Source: Guadua angustifolia
Lineage: Eukaryota > Streptophyta > Magnoliopsida > Poales > Poaceae
Direction of reading: 5' to 3'
Assembly (NCBI GenBank): GCA_036346375.1
Contig: CM070501.1
Coordinates: 52,493,326-52,557,325, forward strand
Length of the DNA: 64,000 bases
The position numbers were made by a program, and so were the translations under genes. Shown piece by piece: positions 12,400 through 25,800 of the stretch; position 1 is the first letter of the stretch, and each line of letters opens with the position of its first letter. Below the pieces are notes generated by a model. That model was not told the origin of the DNA. It made no database searches and saw only the letters and a program-made list of their open reading frames with translations.

Positions 12400-13000
12400 C
12401 GTGAATGGCAGCGGCGGGCTAGAGGGCGCCGCGGCGCGGATGTGGCACGGCGAGGATGTGGCACGGCGAGACGGCGACCGCTGGAAGGTGGTACGTCCTT
12501 GGAGGTGAGATGAGATCATCACACGAGAACGGGCAAAGTCTGGGTGGGCTGCGCGCGCCTGTCTCCTCCGTTCGCCTGACGTTTCCTGATCCTAGACGCA
12601 CCGAAAGACACGTCTGCCCTAATCTGGGCCCAGGCGAAACAGGCTCCTCTTGCGCTCGCCGTCTCGCGAAGGCGTTTTTTGGGCGTCAGCCTCTCCATTG
12701 TACGGACCGTGAGCAGGGACCGGACGAAGCCCCTGTTTCCTCCATGGAATTTAGGGCCCGGAATAGGATGGACGCGGCACGTAAGTACGTACCAGGCTCC
12801 GTGGCGCGCGAGGCAGCGATATTTTTGGGCCGTTTCGCCCCGCCCGGCGGCCACCTCGTGTGCGTTAGCGCTTGCTTGCTCGATCCTGAGTTCCTGACCG
12901 AGCCGAGCCTCCACGCTACCACTCGCAGATCTCATCGATCCTCCTCTAGAAAACAGTACGCATCGAGCTCTCCGACTCCGACATGATGATGATGCATGAT
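12400..13000. promoter_or_regulatory. GC/CpG-rich island, copy 1
   Basis: It is rich in CG dinucleotides, with words such as GGCGCCGCGGCGCGG and CGCCCCGCCCGGCGGCC, and stands in AT-rich surroundings. In grasses such islands usually mark promoters or 5' exons. No coding exon of a known family follows on either strand, so the role is inferred from composition only. Frames of up to 176 codons here have no recognisable domain. Confidence 0.35.
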
Positions 13001-15004
13001 ACTCTTGTCCCCACTAAGATTTGGATACGAGTACGGAGCCCCGAGCTCAAGTATGAACAGCTGACATTTGTTCGTGGGCTACTATTTATACTAGTATATA
13101 ATTTGTCCAACTAATGAATGGTCCCTATGTATATATAATAAGGGTATTTTTTTATCGGAGCTACCAAAATTTACAAAAGTGAAAAATGTAGCTGAGGTAG
13201 TTTCTATGGTCTCCATGGGCCACTAAAATAGTCTGCTACTTTATTCATGGCACGCACTTTTTTCTGCCGTGGAGGCAAAGACATGCCACAAAAGATCTTG
13301 TTAAGAAGAGGTGTTATGGTTAGAAGCACAACAAAGGAGACAAGATTTAACATGGAAAAACTTTTATAGGAAAAAAATCATGGGAACAATCCACTATAAT
13401 TGTTCTATTGTTTACATGTTCAGAGGTTGGCTTATATAGAAAAAAAAAATCCTAATTGTAGAAGTTTTGGACTAACAATTTATTTAGATAAAATCAAAAG
13501 ATATGATAAGTTGAGATATTGAGTTATCTCCAACAAAAGGCATGAGCATCATATCAGCTCGGGACATAAAATTTTCAAGGGAACAAAGCAGTTTGTCTCA
13601 GAATATTTCAATAAAGTTTGAAATATCTCGAAGACATCTTATCAACTGGTCTCCAAAAGTGTCAAAAAAAAGCTCAGGTAAGAAAGTATCATTAACATAT
13701 AATTTAGCTGCAACCGCCCAAGGTGATCTCACACTGAATTTAAATCAGGTAATGGTCCAGCCTAGTACTACTTAAATTATAACCAAAAGGTTGCTACTTG
13801 AAGGTCAGCAATGTCAAATACTCAATGGGCCAAATGTTGCCGCAGAATACTTTAAAATTCAGAAGTATAAGCAAATATACGATGCATTACGTTATAAATA
13901 ATGTATAGCAAAGTGAACACATCAATGAAAATGAGCTTATCGTTCTTGGATAAAGCAGGGTTGGAAAAACCATAATGACCGACCAGAAACTGCCGCGTCT
14001 TGAATTTCCAGGATCAGCGATGGAAATTTGCCTAGTCATACTGAATTACAGGTGATTCACATCAGCTCAGACATGTTACACAGTTTGTCCCATGGTGCCT
14101 ATAAAAAAGTAGAGCTACCAATGCAACTCTATAAATGATATATACAAGCCATAAATAAAGCTGAATGGTATGAGCTGTTCTTAACATAATAAACAGAATC
14201 AAACTGCTCTTAACACAAGCAATGGTAAATTGACGCAATACATAACCTCTCTAATAGAGATGCAAATCAAGCACTGTAGAGCTTATAAAATAACCCTTTT
14301 AGACTACCAAAGAGTATGACACGTCCTCCAAGGCTCCAAGTGACAGTAGATGTCTATAGTCAATAGAACTTTTTATTTTAGAACAATTGTCAATATAATT
14401 CAATCAGTGTTTTCTTACAGATTACTTACGTCGTAGTCTTTCTTACAATTGCGTCACTGGAGAAATCAATAAGGCATTCTTAAATGTCCACTTCTTACTT
14501 GTTATTAACAAGGAGGTACTGAATACGCTTGCGGCCTGAACGATATTGTTCAGAAACGACCGCTATCCTCTCTGACTGCTTCCTAGTTCGTACTACTATG
14601 GAGTATGGATTCACTGAGAAAAAAGGAGAAAAACAATAACAGTGTCCTAATTCCAACCATCAGGTGAGCAAACAAGTTCTTGAACTTTTCCACTATGATT
14701 TCTTAGTAATCATTAGACATCTCTAATGGACTCAGTTGCCTGAAAGTTCCGATCCTTGGCAATAATTAATCTTCCAATACATGTAACAGTCGATAGTTTT
14801 TTACTTTTCATACTCTGACAATGGTGCGTGCAGATAGCATCAGCGCCTTGATATAGCGAGCAAATATGGAAAGATGAAATGGAAAGATGAACCCATCGGA
14901 CCAATTGTTGCTAGTTAGTAATCTAACTGTTGCTAGAGGCACACACTGCACGTCTGCACCACCACCGATATATTTGATGAAGTGTAACATCTCTGCTCCT
15001 GACA

Positions 15005-15005
<1 letters not shown>

Positions 15006-15034
<29 letters not shown>
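15006..15034. repeat. (CA)n microsatellite, copy 2
   Basis: Counterpart of the tract at 12189, about 14-15 units. Confidence 0.9.
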
Positions 15035-15039
<5 letters not shown>

Positions 15040-15219
15040 ACTAAGCACTGCACAGCGCCAAAGTTGGCCACCGGCAACATCAAACACAGCGAAACCGCTC
15101 GCGCCCGGCCGGCCACCCTTCCCCAAGCGTGGAGGCAGCGAACTTCTGTCTGAGTAAAGTGAATCCTGCCTGGGGCTAAGGGCATGCATACACGCACCGG
15201 CCGTGACGCGGTCCTCGTG

Positions 15220-15820
15220 AATGGCAGCGGCGGGCTAGAGGGCGCCGCGGCGCGGATGTGGCACGGCGAGGATGTGGCACGGCGAGACGGCGACCGCTGG
15301 AAGGTGGTACGTCCTTGGAGGTGAGATGAGATCATCACACGAGAACGGGCAAAAGTCTGGGTGGGCTGCGCGCGCCTGTCTCCCTCCGTTCGCCTGACGT
15401 TTCCTGATCCTAGACGCACCGAAAGACACGTCTGCCCTAATCTGGGCCCAGGCGAAACAGGCTCCTCTTGCGCTCGCCGTCTCGCGAAGGCGTTTTTTGG
15501 GCGTCAGCCTCTCCATTGTACGGACCGTGAGCAGGGACCGGACGAAGCCCCTGTTTCCTCCATGGAATTTAGGGCCCGGAATAGGATGGACGCGGCACGT
15601 AAGTACGTACCAGGCTCCGTGGCGCGCGAGGCAGCGATATTTTTGGGCCGTTTCGCCCCGCCCGGCGGCCACCTCGTGTGCGTTAGCGCTTGCTTGCTCG
15701 ATCCTGAGTTCCTGACCGAGCCGAGCCTCCACGCTACCACTCGCAGATCTCATCGATCCTCCTCTAGAAAACAGTACGCATCGAGCTCTCCGACTCCGAC
15801 ATGATGATGATGCATGATAC
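15220..15820. promoter_or_regulatory. GC/CpG-rich island, copy 2
   Basis: Near-identical duplicate of the island at 12400-13000. Same reservations: it looks like a promoter by composition, but no recognisable exon is attached. Confidence 0.3.
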
Positions 15821-16738
15821 TCTTGTCCCCACTAAGATTTGGATACGAGTACGGAGCCCCGAGCTCAAGTATGAACAGCTGACATTTGTTCGTGGGCTAC
15901 TATTTATACTAGTATATAATTTGTCCAACTAATGAATGGTCCCTATGTATATATAATAAGGGTATTTTTTTTATCGGAGCTACCAAAATTTACATTAGGA
16001 TAGTAATAAGAGATACTAAAAATTTTAAAAGCGGAGGTACCAACTTTTGGTACATTTTGGGTGCCACCTTAATATAAATTTTGGTAACCTCCGAGGATGG
16101 TAAAAAATTCTGGTTTTATTACCATCTATGAGATGTAGCACCGAAATATCTTTAAATTTTTGTATCTCTTGGTATCTCAACTTTTTAAACTTTTATATTT
16201 TGCTATCTTCGAATGACGGTAAAAGGTACTTCGGCATGGATCGGAGGTTGCTTCTTCTTTAGCTCAATTATTATATATATATATACAGACGCACGAGCGA
16301 TCGATCGGCTGCTGCAGAGACGATGAATCCATGCCCCGGAACGGAACAAGCAAGATGAATCTCAAACATGCTTACTTAATGATAACTACTTTGACTGACC
16401 ATCCATCGTCTTGAGAGCTTAGGCAACAAGACGTGTATATCGATAGATCGATAGAGATGGGCCTGATGTAGTACTCGATCGATCCATGTGTGTATAGCTG
16501 ACGTCTACTTTAAGTCAATCATGCATGGATTATACGCCCGGGCCGGCTATTATGTGCTAAGCCATAGGGATAGAGATGCATGATTGACGCTAGCTAGCTA
16601 ATTAGCTATAGCCACTTACAGTAGAACTAGAGTTTGGTGAATGATTAAGCCATGTTCCTTAACTTGTAAGTATGGATGGAGTATATACGTGCCGCCCGCG
16701 TGCCGGTTAGAGATCAATCAATAATTGAGGAAGAGTCC

Positions 16739-16970
16739 GGCCGGTTCTCTATTTCTTTCCTTTTTGGATTAAATCTGGTTTTGTTCCTTAATTTTTCTAA
16801 GGGTAGGGACTATTAGTGTTGGCTGGTGTAGTCATCTTATTAGGCTCATAATCCATAATTGATGAACCGGTCGGTTCTCTATTTTTTTTCTTTTTTGGGG
16901 ATTCAAACTGGTTCTGCTCCTTAATTTTTTTAGATGGTAGGGACAATTTGCTAGTGTAGTCATCTTAAGA
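16739..16970 (+). repeat. Degenerate direct repeat, two ~100-bp units
   Basis: Both units run from CCGGTTCTCTATTT or CGGTTCTCTATTTT through GTTCCTTAATTTTT or GCTCCTTAATTTTT and GGTAGGGAC to GTGTAGTCATCTTA. Identity is moderate, which indicates an old duplication. Confidence 0.6.
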
Positions 16971-17155
16971 ATCACAGTCATAGATCATGGGTTTAATTCT
17001 AGACAATTAAAGTGGAAAACTCACACAAATAATCCAGCCACTCCAACTGGTGGTTGGTGGGATTCAAACTTGGTCGTCAACCAGGGACAAGATTGGCGAC
17101 TGCCCCTTAATTTGTTAGTTACCAATTAATATGACTTTCAACCTTGCCTAAAAAA

Positions 17156-17353
17156 TTTGAGCTATTTTACAGTACACTAAATTTAACGTAAATCATTCAT
17201 TATTTTTGATCCAATAGACCAGATTAGCTAGAATTAATTTATACTTCCTGTGGTAGTAGAATAATAGAAACACTTTTAACAAATCATCGGTTAGATCTGA
17301 TTTCTACTATCCATTATATTCTATCAGTATAATGCACCGTAAAATCTCTCAAA
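17156..17353. mobile_element. Possible MITE (about 200 bp)
   Basis: The ends TTTGAGCTATTTTACAGTAC and GCACCGTAAAATCTCTCAAA are imperfect complements. No clean TSD is visible in the AT-rich flanks, so the superfamily is unassigned. Confidence 0.4.
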
Positions 17354-19220
17354 AATTTGACTTTCAGCCTTGCATAAAAAAATGACTGTCAGCCTTGTGA
17401 CTAGTGCAACTTCGTTCAATATTGAGCGTCATTTGAAACACAGGATTTTCAATATTATTCTTGTAAAATTACATTGTTTAATGTGATGTTTCTACACAAT
17501 TTATGAGTTCCGAACATATATATACTCTATTTCGTTGCATACAACTTCATACACACACCACTCGCAAGTCAAAACACGTACCCATGTTGTTTGGCTCCGA
17601 TAAAAATGTTAGTCGAGGAGATTTACATAACTACTGTAGATAAGAGCTGTACCATCATCCAGGCACATGAGTACGGTGACGCAGATCTTGCGTGGGAAAG
17701 TGTGCCTTGTCCCAAAACTCAAAAGCAGCCACCGAGGAGCAAAACTACGGAGGAGCTCGATCTCAGCTAAAGTGGCTTTCACCTAAAGTACAATCTATCT
17801 ATCAGCAATACATACTGATACCCCCCCAATAATGAGAAGCAAAATGTTTGATGTACCTAGCAGCATTGTTCTCTCACATCTGTCGATCAATTGCCTTCTG
17901 ACTTGATAAGAAAGAAAAATCATTTCACACACCCTGCACCTCAGGAAGCGTACGTCCGTCAGTCCGTGTATGTATCTATCATGATTCAACTCCACTTAAC
18001 TATTTATTTCGTTCCTGTTTATCCATATATAATTCAATTTATTGCGTCTCCGACCATGCAAGAACCGGCGGGTTTGGCTTGGGTTACACTTACATGTATG
18101 ATTTTCTACCATTCAGCGCTCCAAATTAATCAATAGATGTATGAAAGACATAATTAAGGGCATTTATGCAAGATTTCTTCTTCTTCTCCTGAAAAAAGCA
18201 CGAGTGCTTAAACTATATATTAATTTGACAGAATTACAGTACATGTGTCGAGTGATAATTTTTGTGCACATCATTTGAATTTCTAACCTTGTGTTTTGCT
18301 TGGAAATTCGTGCACTAGTCAGTGAGGTCATCTTCTCCGATGGTGACAGTAACTAGTTAGGATCAGGTTCACCAGATTAGAGATCAGATTCACTAGGTTA
18401 GGGTTTAGTGGTTCACTCGAGCCCTGATTTAGAGGGAGGCCAGGGCGGCGAGAGAACCGATAGTGACTGGGGGTGGTGAGAGCACCACTGGCAGTAGGTC
18501 GAAGGAGGGTGGTGGGCAGCGGGGGTGACGAGAATTGATGAGCATTAAGAGGCTAAGGGAAGGGAGGGAGTGATGGAGGTGGATCTGTTCTATTGAGTAT
18601 TGACATCCGAGGGTGAAATTTTAACTGATTTTGGGCACAAAATCATTCGAATGATCAATAGATTGCACTTGAAAAGACCTTGTTCACAGGGAGTTAGGAA
18701 TTGAACTCATGGCCTCCCTTTATGTGGGCATATAGGTTGTAACTAAACTGTCCGGATTTGGATTTCTAAATAAACAAAAACAATTTTTTTGTGAATGGGG
18801 TTGGACGTTGGACATTAACTAAATCAAAGTAGGATACATCATGAGAACGCGCTAACTTTATCATATCCACTCAAAGTAAATCCATAGAACCTTGACTGGG
18901 ATAGGGTAAGGCTTGTCTTCACTGGTAACTGTCAATAGTACTTAATTATAGTTGAAAGTTAGCATAGCGCTAATTAACAAATACCGCCTCTGCATAAACC
19001 GCTCCTTTTGGCCTGAAATCGTGTGTCGCACATACCTTTCGGGCATCACTTTTATTGATAAAGCAAAAGTGGGTTGAGGAGGGGGGAAAGGGGGAAAAAA
19101 CTTCACAAAAGAAGAGTGAGAGAGAGAAGAATGCAAGGGAAAGTTCACAAACGAAAGGAGTGAAGTAAAAGGAAGGAAAACAAAACAAAGTCCAGATTCC
19201 TCTCTAAACAGGTCCTATCC

Positions 19221-19254
19221 TTTCTCTCTCTCTCTCTCTCTCTCGCTCTCTCTT
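19221..19254. repeat. (CT)n tract in the presumed bHLH 5' leader
   Basis: A C/T microsatellite about 190 bp upstream of the bHLH start codon. Such tracts are common in plant core promoters and 5' leaders. The transcription start itself cannot be placed. Confidence 0.6.
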
Positions 19255-19445
19255 TCACTCCTCTTCTCTCTTATTGATGTCCTCTCTCACTAGACCCCAT
19301 CTCCAGAAAGAAAAAGGAGGACAGGCAAAGCAACCAGACCTTAAAGATTGACCTGAGATTTGCATAGGAATTTGCAAGAATTTGACCTAGCTAGAAGATC
19401 AACTGCAGCAAGAATTCTACCTTGCCCCTTATTTTGTGCCCAGGG

Positions 19446-21751
19446 ATGATGAGTGGAGGAGAATTCGAGAGTTCCTTGGTGCAAAAGATGGTGTGGGGTG
19501 GTGCAAACAACAGCAATATAATGAGCAGTTTGAGGCCTTGTGCCGAGGAGCAAGAGGCCTCCACCAAGATGCCTCCCTTGCCCGCTCCTTCCATGCTTTT
19601 CCCCCATCAGTTCCTTCACCTCTCTTCAGGTCTCATTCCTGAGGTGAATAACACTGCCACTTCTCCTGCAAGTTTGCATGGTGAGCAGGAGACCAACATG
19701 CCAGAGTCATGGAGCCAGCTGATTCTGTAAAGACCTTTCTCTATCTCCATTCTTAATTCTCTATGATCTGCTAATGCAAGCTTAATGCTATAGGCGCCCT
19801 TCAATTCCTGTCAATTTTGTTAATTAGTACAAATTAGGTGCTTTCAGCTAGGGAGTTAAGTAGTTGTGTACTTTGTCCAGTTGTAGATCAACCCTTCTCT
19901 AACGTTTTTTTACTTATCACCTCACATGCATGTTCCTATAGTACTAACTTGCTGTTTCTGCCTGTGTGGATGCACATGTATGTATATATATGCCATGGGC
20001 AACTGCAAAGCAGTGGGGGATTAGTTGGAGATCACGAGAGATACAGTACTGCCACATTTCTATTGTCAAAAGGATTAGAGGAGGGTCCTATGGCTCAGGC
20101 TGCAGCAGCTTGTTACTCCCATGGCTATGGTGGTGATGAGGAGATTCAGACATCAGGGGCCAAGGCTCAGCTGAGCCAGATACTCTTGGCCTCCTCTCCT
20201 AGGTCATGCATCACCACGAGCCTTGGCAGCAACATGCTCGACTTCTCGAACAGCGCGCCGGCGCCGGAGTTGAGGAATCATCATTCCGATAACTCCTCTG
20301 AGGTGAGCAACTAGATAAACACATCACTCAATTACTAATCCATATTTCTAGGGCTGTTTCTTGTACATGTGTAAGAACACATCGCTTTTTAGATCGATGT
20401 TTAATCTTACAAAAAAAATGCATGATCTTCCCAGTGTCCGTCCATAGAGAGAGCTAGTACACAGTACAGCAAAGAACATACAGCCGTTTCCATTTGCAAA
20501 CCTCAGTAAGAACTTGCGGCACGATCTTTTCGAAACATAGAAGCTTTCTTATTTACATCGCATATAGACCTTTTGACAAGTAATCCTCTAGGTTTCGTCT
20601 TTTTACTGCCTTGCAGATGTGATCTTGGTAATGGTGCATAATGTATTCCTTGAATGAGTTGCTAGTTATTTTTTTCTCTTTCGATGAATATATAGCTGTA
20701 TGTTTCATGTCCCTTTTAGAAATTCGCTTCAATTTAGTTAGCTGCATATGTGTGTCTACCCTCAGAAGCTCATGTTCGAACCTTCTTATTATTTGTCACG
20801 GTGTAGAGATCCACTTCTGTGTATGCCACACGGCCGAGCTTACTTCAAGCTAATGTTGACACAAAGTATCATAGGCGATTAACTTAGTAATAGTGTTGTT
20901 CTCGTGACAAAGAAGAAATGACCTCATGATGGCTCTTGCTTGGCTCTTTTTTCTTTCTTTGCTCCAGAGTAACAGTACTGCAACTGGTTCGGCTCTTAAG
21001 AAGGCCAGGGTTCAAGCCTCTTCTTCAGCACAATCTACCCTAAAGGTTTCTTCAAGCACTCCTTTTTATATCTCTCTCTCTCTCTCTCTCGATTGTGTCA
21101 TTTTCTCGGTACACTGGAATATATATGCCTCTCACTCACCTCCGTCGATCTCTGAGGCACTTCGCCAAGCATTCCATCCACAAGATAGAAAACATGCACG
21201 CAACACATTCGTCCATGCTTGGATCTATCTTGTAAAAAGATGAGAAAATAAATAAAAACAATTCAAGATTTTTCATGCTTCAGATGGATCTTGTCTTTTG
21301 ATAATTATAGTTCTTGGCTCCTTGCCATCATGCATGTTTTGATTTAGACTAGTATATATGGAAATACCTGCAGGGTTTCTTCAAGAAGGAACTGTATAAA
21401 AGGGCTTTTCACATGTGTAAAGGAGAGAACGGCATCATATACAATGAAAAGTCATTATTGCATTGCATGAAGTACCATAAGAATGTATATTTTGCTTAAG
21501 CTTCCTTTTTTTGAAATACTATTTTGCTTAAACTTCTCATCCAACATTTTATTTCAGGTAAGAAAGGAGAGGCTTGGGGATAGAATAACAGCACTTCATC
21601 AGATAGTTTCTCCATTTGGCAAGGTGCTAATATATACGCCAACTTACCTATAATAATTGAACACTGCATTAACTTAATTTGCATGAGCATGCACTCTAGC
21701 TAGCACGGTAATGCCAAATATTCTTGTGCATGATCTCTTAATTAGCTCAAC

Positions 21752-21845
<94 letters not shown>

Positions 21846-22837
21846 TGTAAGCTTTAAATTAAAATTTTTTCTTCCTTTGCAACTGCTGACAAATACAAAT
21901 GTATGTAGTTTTTGCCCATCTCCTTGCTTTTCAGCAGCAACTTCTTTCACTTTAGGAGTCGTGTGAGTGAAAGCAAAGGAAGCCTCTGACATGCATACGT
22001 GTTCCTTTTTACAGACTGACACTGCGTCCGTACTGCAAGAGACTACTGGCTATATTAGGTTCCTCCTCGGTCAAATTGAGGTCCAACCTTAATTAACTTC
22101 TCCCTCCCTAGCGTTTCAAATTCTCTTCATCTTATTTTCCTTCTCATATGCAGGTATTCAGTTCAAGGAGTATTAGTTTCTAATTTCTAAAACTCAAAAC
22201 TGAATGCACTCATCTAAAGCTAGCAAAACGATGATAACTCGCAAGGATGTGCATGACTCGAAGAGACATAACATTCTTCATGCATGCAATTATGCAACAT
22301 ACTGGGAATTGAAGTTTTAATTTCAGTGTGGTTTCTTGCTTCATTGGTGGCATCCATGCAATGCAAGTATATATGCATATAACCTAGCTAATATGAGCAG
22401 GATATATATGGGGCCCTTGTAATATATATACCCCATCCATGCATGCGTGGGCCAATGTAACAGCGATACATAGGAGGTGTGTGCATGTGGGCAGAAAAAT
22501 TTACATGCGCCTGCAAAGTGCGATGGTAAGTAGCTAGGTGAAACAAATAAGAGGAAGGGTGGGGCTGGGTGTAAGAGCATGCTGTTAAAGTGCGTGAATG
22601 CATGGATAGCAGCAGCAAGTTTTATGCACATGTGTGTGTGTGCTGTCTTGTTCTGTAGTGTGTTTCACATATTATCCTCGATCTTGATCTCCCTCCTCAC
22701 CTCTCTATTGCTCGATCGTCTCTCTTCTCCGTGTCATGCGCATGACCGGTAATCGTTCCTTCTGTGTATATGTTACGTAGGCTCTCAGCTACCCGTACTT
22801 GGGACATGGCAACGGGAACTCCATGCATCAGCAAGCT

Positions 22838-22896
<59 letters not shown>

Positions 22897-25800
22897 TGTG
22901 CATACACAAGCATGCATATAGCTAGGAAACACGTACGTACCATATATATACAGTAGTACTTGCGCATGTACGTGCAAGAGTGACGGTTATTAAGATGCGT
23001 AGGCACGTGCAAAGGTGTCTTATAAATTGAAGTTTAGACGATCACTTTGGTCTACTTTGGCTTCTTGTAGATGATAGGTTAGTGAAACTTTAGCAAACGG
23101 GTGCATGGGATGAGTAGGAAAAGAAACTGAAGCTTTCTAGTGTCCTTCACAGGAACTACCATTTGTTTTTCTCTTCGAAGGAATCAAAGCTTTATGAAAT
23201 GAAACCCCCATCTCTAACCACTTCAATTTACTGCTGATCAGAAGATATGCCTTGAGCCTGCTAACCTTTTGAGTCTTTCACAAGAAACAAATAAAAATGA
23301 GTAATTACTGTGTCTTGCCGAAACCTTAGACTAGCTAGCTGGCCCATTCCTATGCTTTACATATATTCTCTTGCACATATAGGTCCACCGTTACTTCATT
23401 GCCCACTAGACAATCCGGACGATCTACATGAGGCACTATTTCTTAGTTTTAGAACTACATGAGATCGATATAGCTGCTAAAAGAAAATTAGCACTCATTT
23501 GTTGCAACTTGCAAATATCTATGCTAATGCTATAATCTGCATGTGATCCCAACAAAAACCAGTTTTCCTCTATGGCCAGGTTCCGTTCTAGAGATAAATT
23601 ATTGCATGCCACTGCAAATTTTCCAAATCACTGATATGCCATCTCTTATGTCACTAACATGTGGGTTGGGGATTGTGAAAAATTACAGTGACAAATAAGA
23701 AATTGCCAGTTAAGAACAAAACCAACATATATAACGTGAGGGCATGGTGCCTGATCTGTTGGTGCTTATTTTTTCTTCTATCTTAGAGTAGGAGATATAC
23801 GAGTGTCGCCTTTTCAACACATCACTTGTGCATATATACAAAGAAATTTATGTGATGATTTGATGGAAACACTAAGTACCATACAACATTTCAACATCTC
23901 AACAGCTATAGCTTGCTACTTTTATAATGCAATTAGCCATAAAATTAAACTTTTTTCCTTTAATTTATAAGATAATTAAGTCTTTCTGGATTGTCACAAG
24001 TTTAATCTTTTCGAGATTCCTCGAGTTCAATCTTAAAGCTATTGCAAACCTAAGTTGTTTATTATATTATCAAAATGATGTTAAAAGAAGCTTCCACCTT
24101 CGCTTGATTTAAGAGGCTAGAAATTCCCACATGAATAAGAGAAGAACAAAGATCTACAAGCTTATTTTTGTGGTCTAGATTATTAATTGAATATTAGAAT
24201 TACAGTTCCATAAGAAGGTTTATATATAATCATAAGAATTAGGAATGTATTACAAATACAACTCTATTTTCAACATAAACATATGTATCATAATATACTA
24301 TTATCTAGCCATGGAAAAGGCGCTGCATGCACGGGAAATTCAGCTTGTTCATCATAAATAAGAAGCTATATATATACTATTGGAGTAGCTTAGCCAGCTT
24401 CTTGGATAATTTTAAAGCTAAATTTGGCTTGAGAGTGAATATCAAGCTCCCACGACTCTGGATAATATCCTCTTTTGTGTGGTTGATCTGGTGGAAAGCT
24501 AAACCCTAGAAACGACCATTTGATCTCATGTGCAACATGCAAAACGCATAGATAAGGGACCCGCAGTACTGAAATCAATGTACTAGGTCAGAATTTAATC
24601 GAGTGAATTCAGATCCAGGCATTATTCATGCATGGCTTCTCCATTCCCAGACTCCCAGCTGCTGCCTATGTAGCAGACCTTCTCACTGATGATGATCACC
24701 GTATCACATTAGCTTTGCAAAATTACAGCTGGAACAAATTAAGGTAGGGACAAGTATTGGGCTAGCAGCTATACATCCCATGTGATCCCATGATTCTTGC
24801 ACGTCCGCTAGATCATTTCAGCTAAACCTTTTTGCACGCCTGTACGTGATGCTGACAAGCGGTACGTACGTGTGTCCCTGCTTTTTAATTGCTACTCGCT
24901 GCGTGCAGGGGCCAGCTGGAGAAAGGAATCCTGGCCTCTTCCCAGAATTCCCTGGCCAGGTACGTGCACACAAATGTTTACGTGTACATACATATCTACA
25001 TGGTTTTTCATTTTTCACATGACCCTCCGTCGTATGCACACAAGTTTAGAATGTTTTACGGCAACATATGCTGTGTATACAGGGTTTCTCGTGTACACAC
25101 CGTGCACATTAACTAATAAAAGTCATAAAAATTTTTGAAAAAAATTGTAGATGTACTTCATAGATTGCTCTACCTATGTATAAAATTGTAGGTTCAAATT
25201 CATTATATATCATTTGATCTTGAAACTTCATACATAGGTAGAGTAATCTATGAAGTACATCTATAATTTTTTTTAGAATTTTTCATAACTTTTATTAGTT
25301 GGTGTCTGTGCAGACATGTAAGCTAATGTGCTGAGATATGTTGCCATGTTTCACTCCTGACGTCTTACAATCTATCTATGCCGTCAAACTTAACCACCAC
25401 CAAATTGTTTTAAAATATCTAGATTGATCATATGAAACTATTATTCGGTTTGTCATTCAAATTACTTTCATAATATTATAATTTTATTATCATATATTAA
25501 TATAAAGTTACAAAAAAATCAAAGTCGTATCTAGCTCGCAGAGCATAAAACATTAAAAAAACGACAAACAAAAAAGAACGGAGTTCCTTGATTAATTTAC
25601 AGATCCGTAATAAGCTCGCCCTCGCACATAGTTAACTACTTTGTCTTCTGTGTTTGGTGAGATGCAGCTGCTAAACCATAGCAATAACAACAACGGCACA
25701 GCAGAAGCAGGCCAGACCGAGCAGGTTTGTGTACTGTAGTTTGCTCCAAGTGAAAGCCTTTTTCTTTCTTTCTTTCTTTCTTTCACCACGCATGTATTTA

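Larger units (their letters stand above)
10347..13173 (+). repeat. Tandem segmental duplication, copy 1 (2.83 kb)
   Basis: This block and the next are head-to-tail copies differing by a few single-base changes and short indels, for example in A runs, a 5-bp gap near 13334 and the (CA)n tract. The offset is 2,827 bp at the start, and the word CAAAAGTGAAAAATG marks both starts. The first 1.8 kb is AT-rich. A (CA)n tract near 12190 is followed by a GC-rich 750-bp end (12230-12980). A 77-codon frame (10721-10954) is identical in copy 2 but matches no family. The GC-rich end has long overlapping frames on both strands, as expected from base composition. Confidence 0.95.
13174..15994 (+). repeat. 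Tandem segmental duplication, copy 2 (2.82 kb)
   Basis: Second head-to-tail copy of 10347-13173, ending at the same TATCGGAGCTACCAAAATTTACA word. After it, unique sequence (TTAGGATAGTAATAAG) resumes. It carries the same 77-codon frame (13542-13775), a (CA)n tract (15006-15034) and the GC-rich island (15220-15820). The very high identity argues for a recent event or strong conversion. Confidence 0.95.
15995..19220. other. Intergenic region upstream of the bHLH gene
   Basis: AT-rich and gene-free as far as I can see. It holds a degenerate direct repeat of about 100 bp (16739-16838 and 16866-16970, both containing GGTTCTCTATTT and GTGTAGTCATCTTA) and a possible MITE at 17156-17353. Simple words such as CGATCGATCG and TATATATATA are scattered here. 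Confidence 0.4.

Noticed and set aside
12456..12986. 176-codon + frame and 138-codon minus frame in the GC-rich duplicated block
   Set aside because: Both strands are open because of base composition; no domain, and no splice or start context supports either.
21747..23012. Minus-strand frames rich in Ile-Tyr, Arg-Glu and Thr-His
   Set aside because: Direct translations of (TA)n, (CT)n and (GT)n microsatellites in introns.
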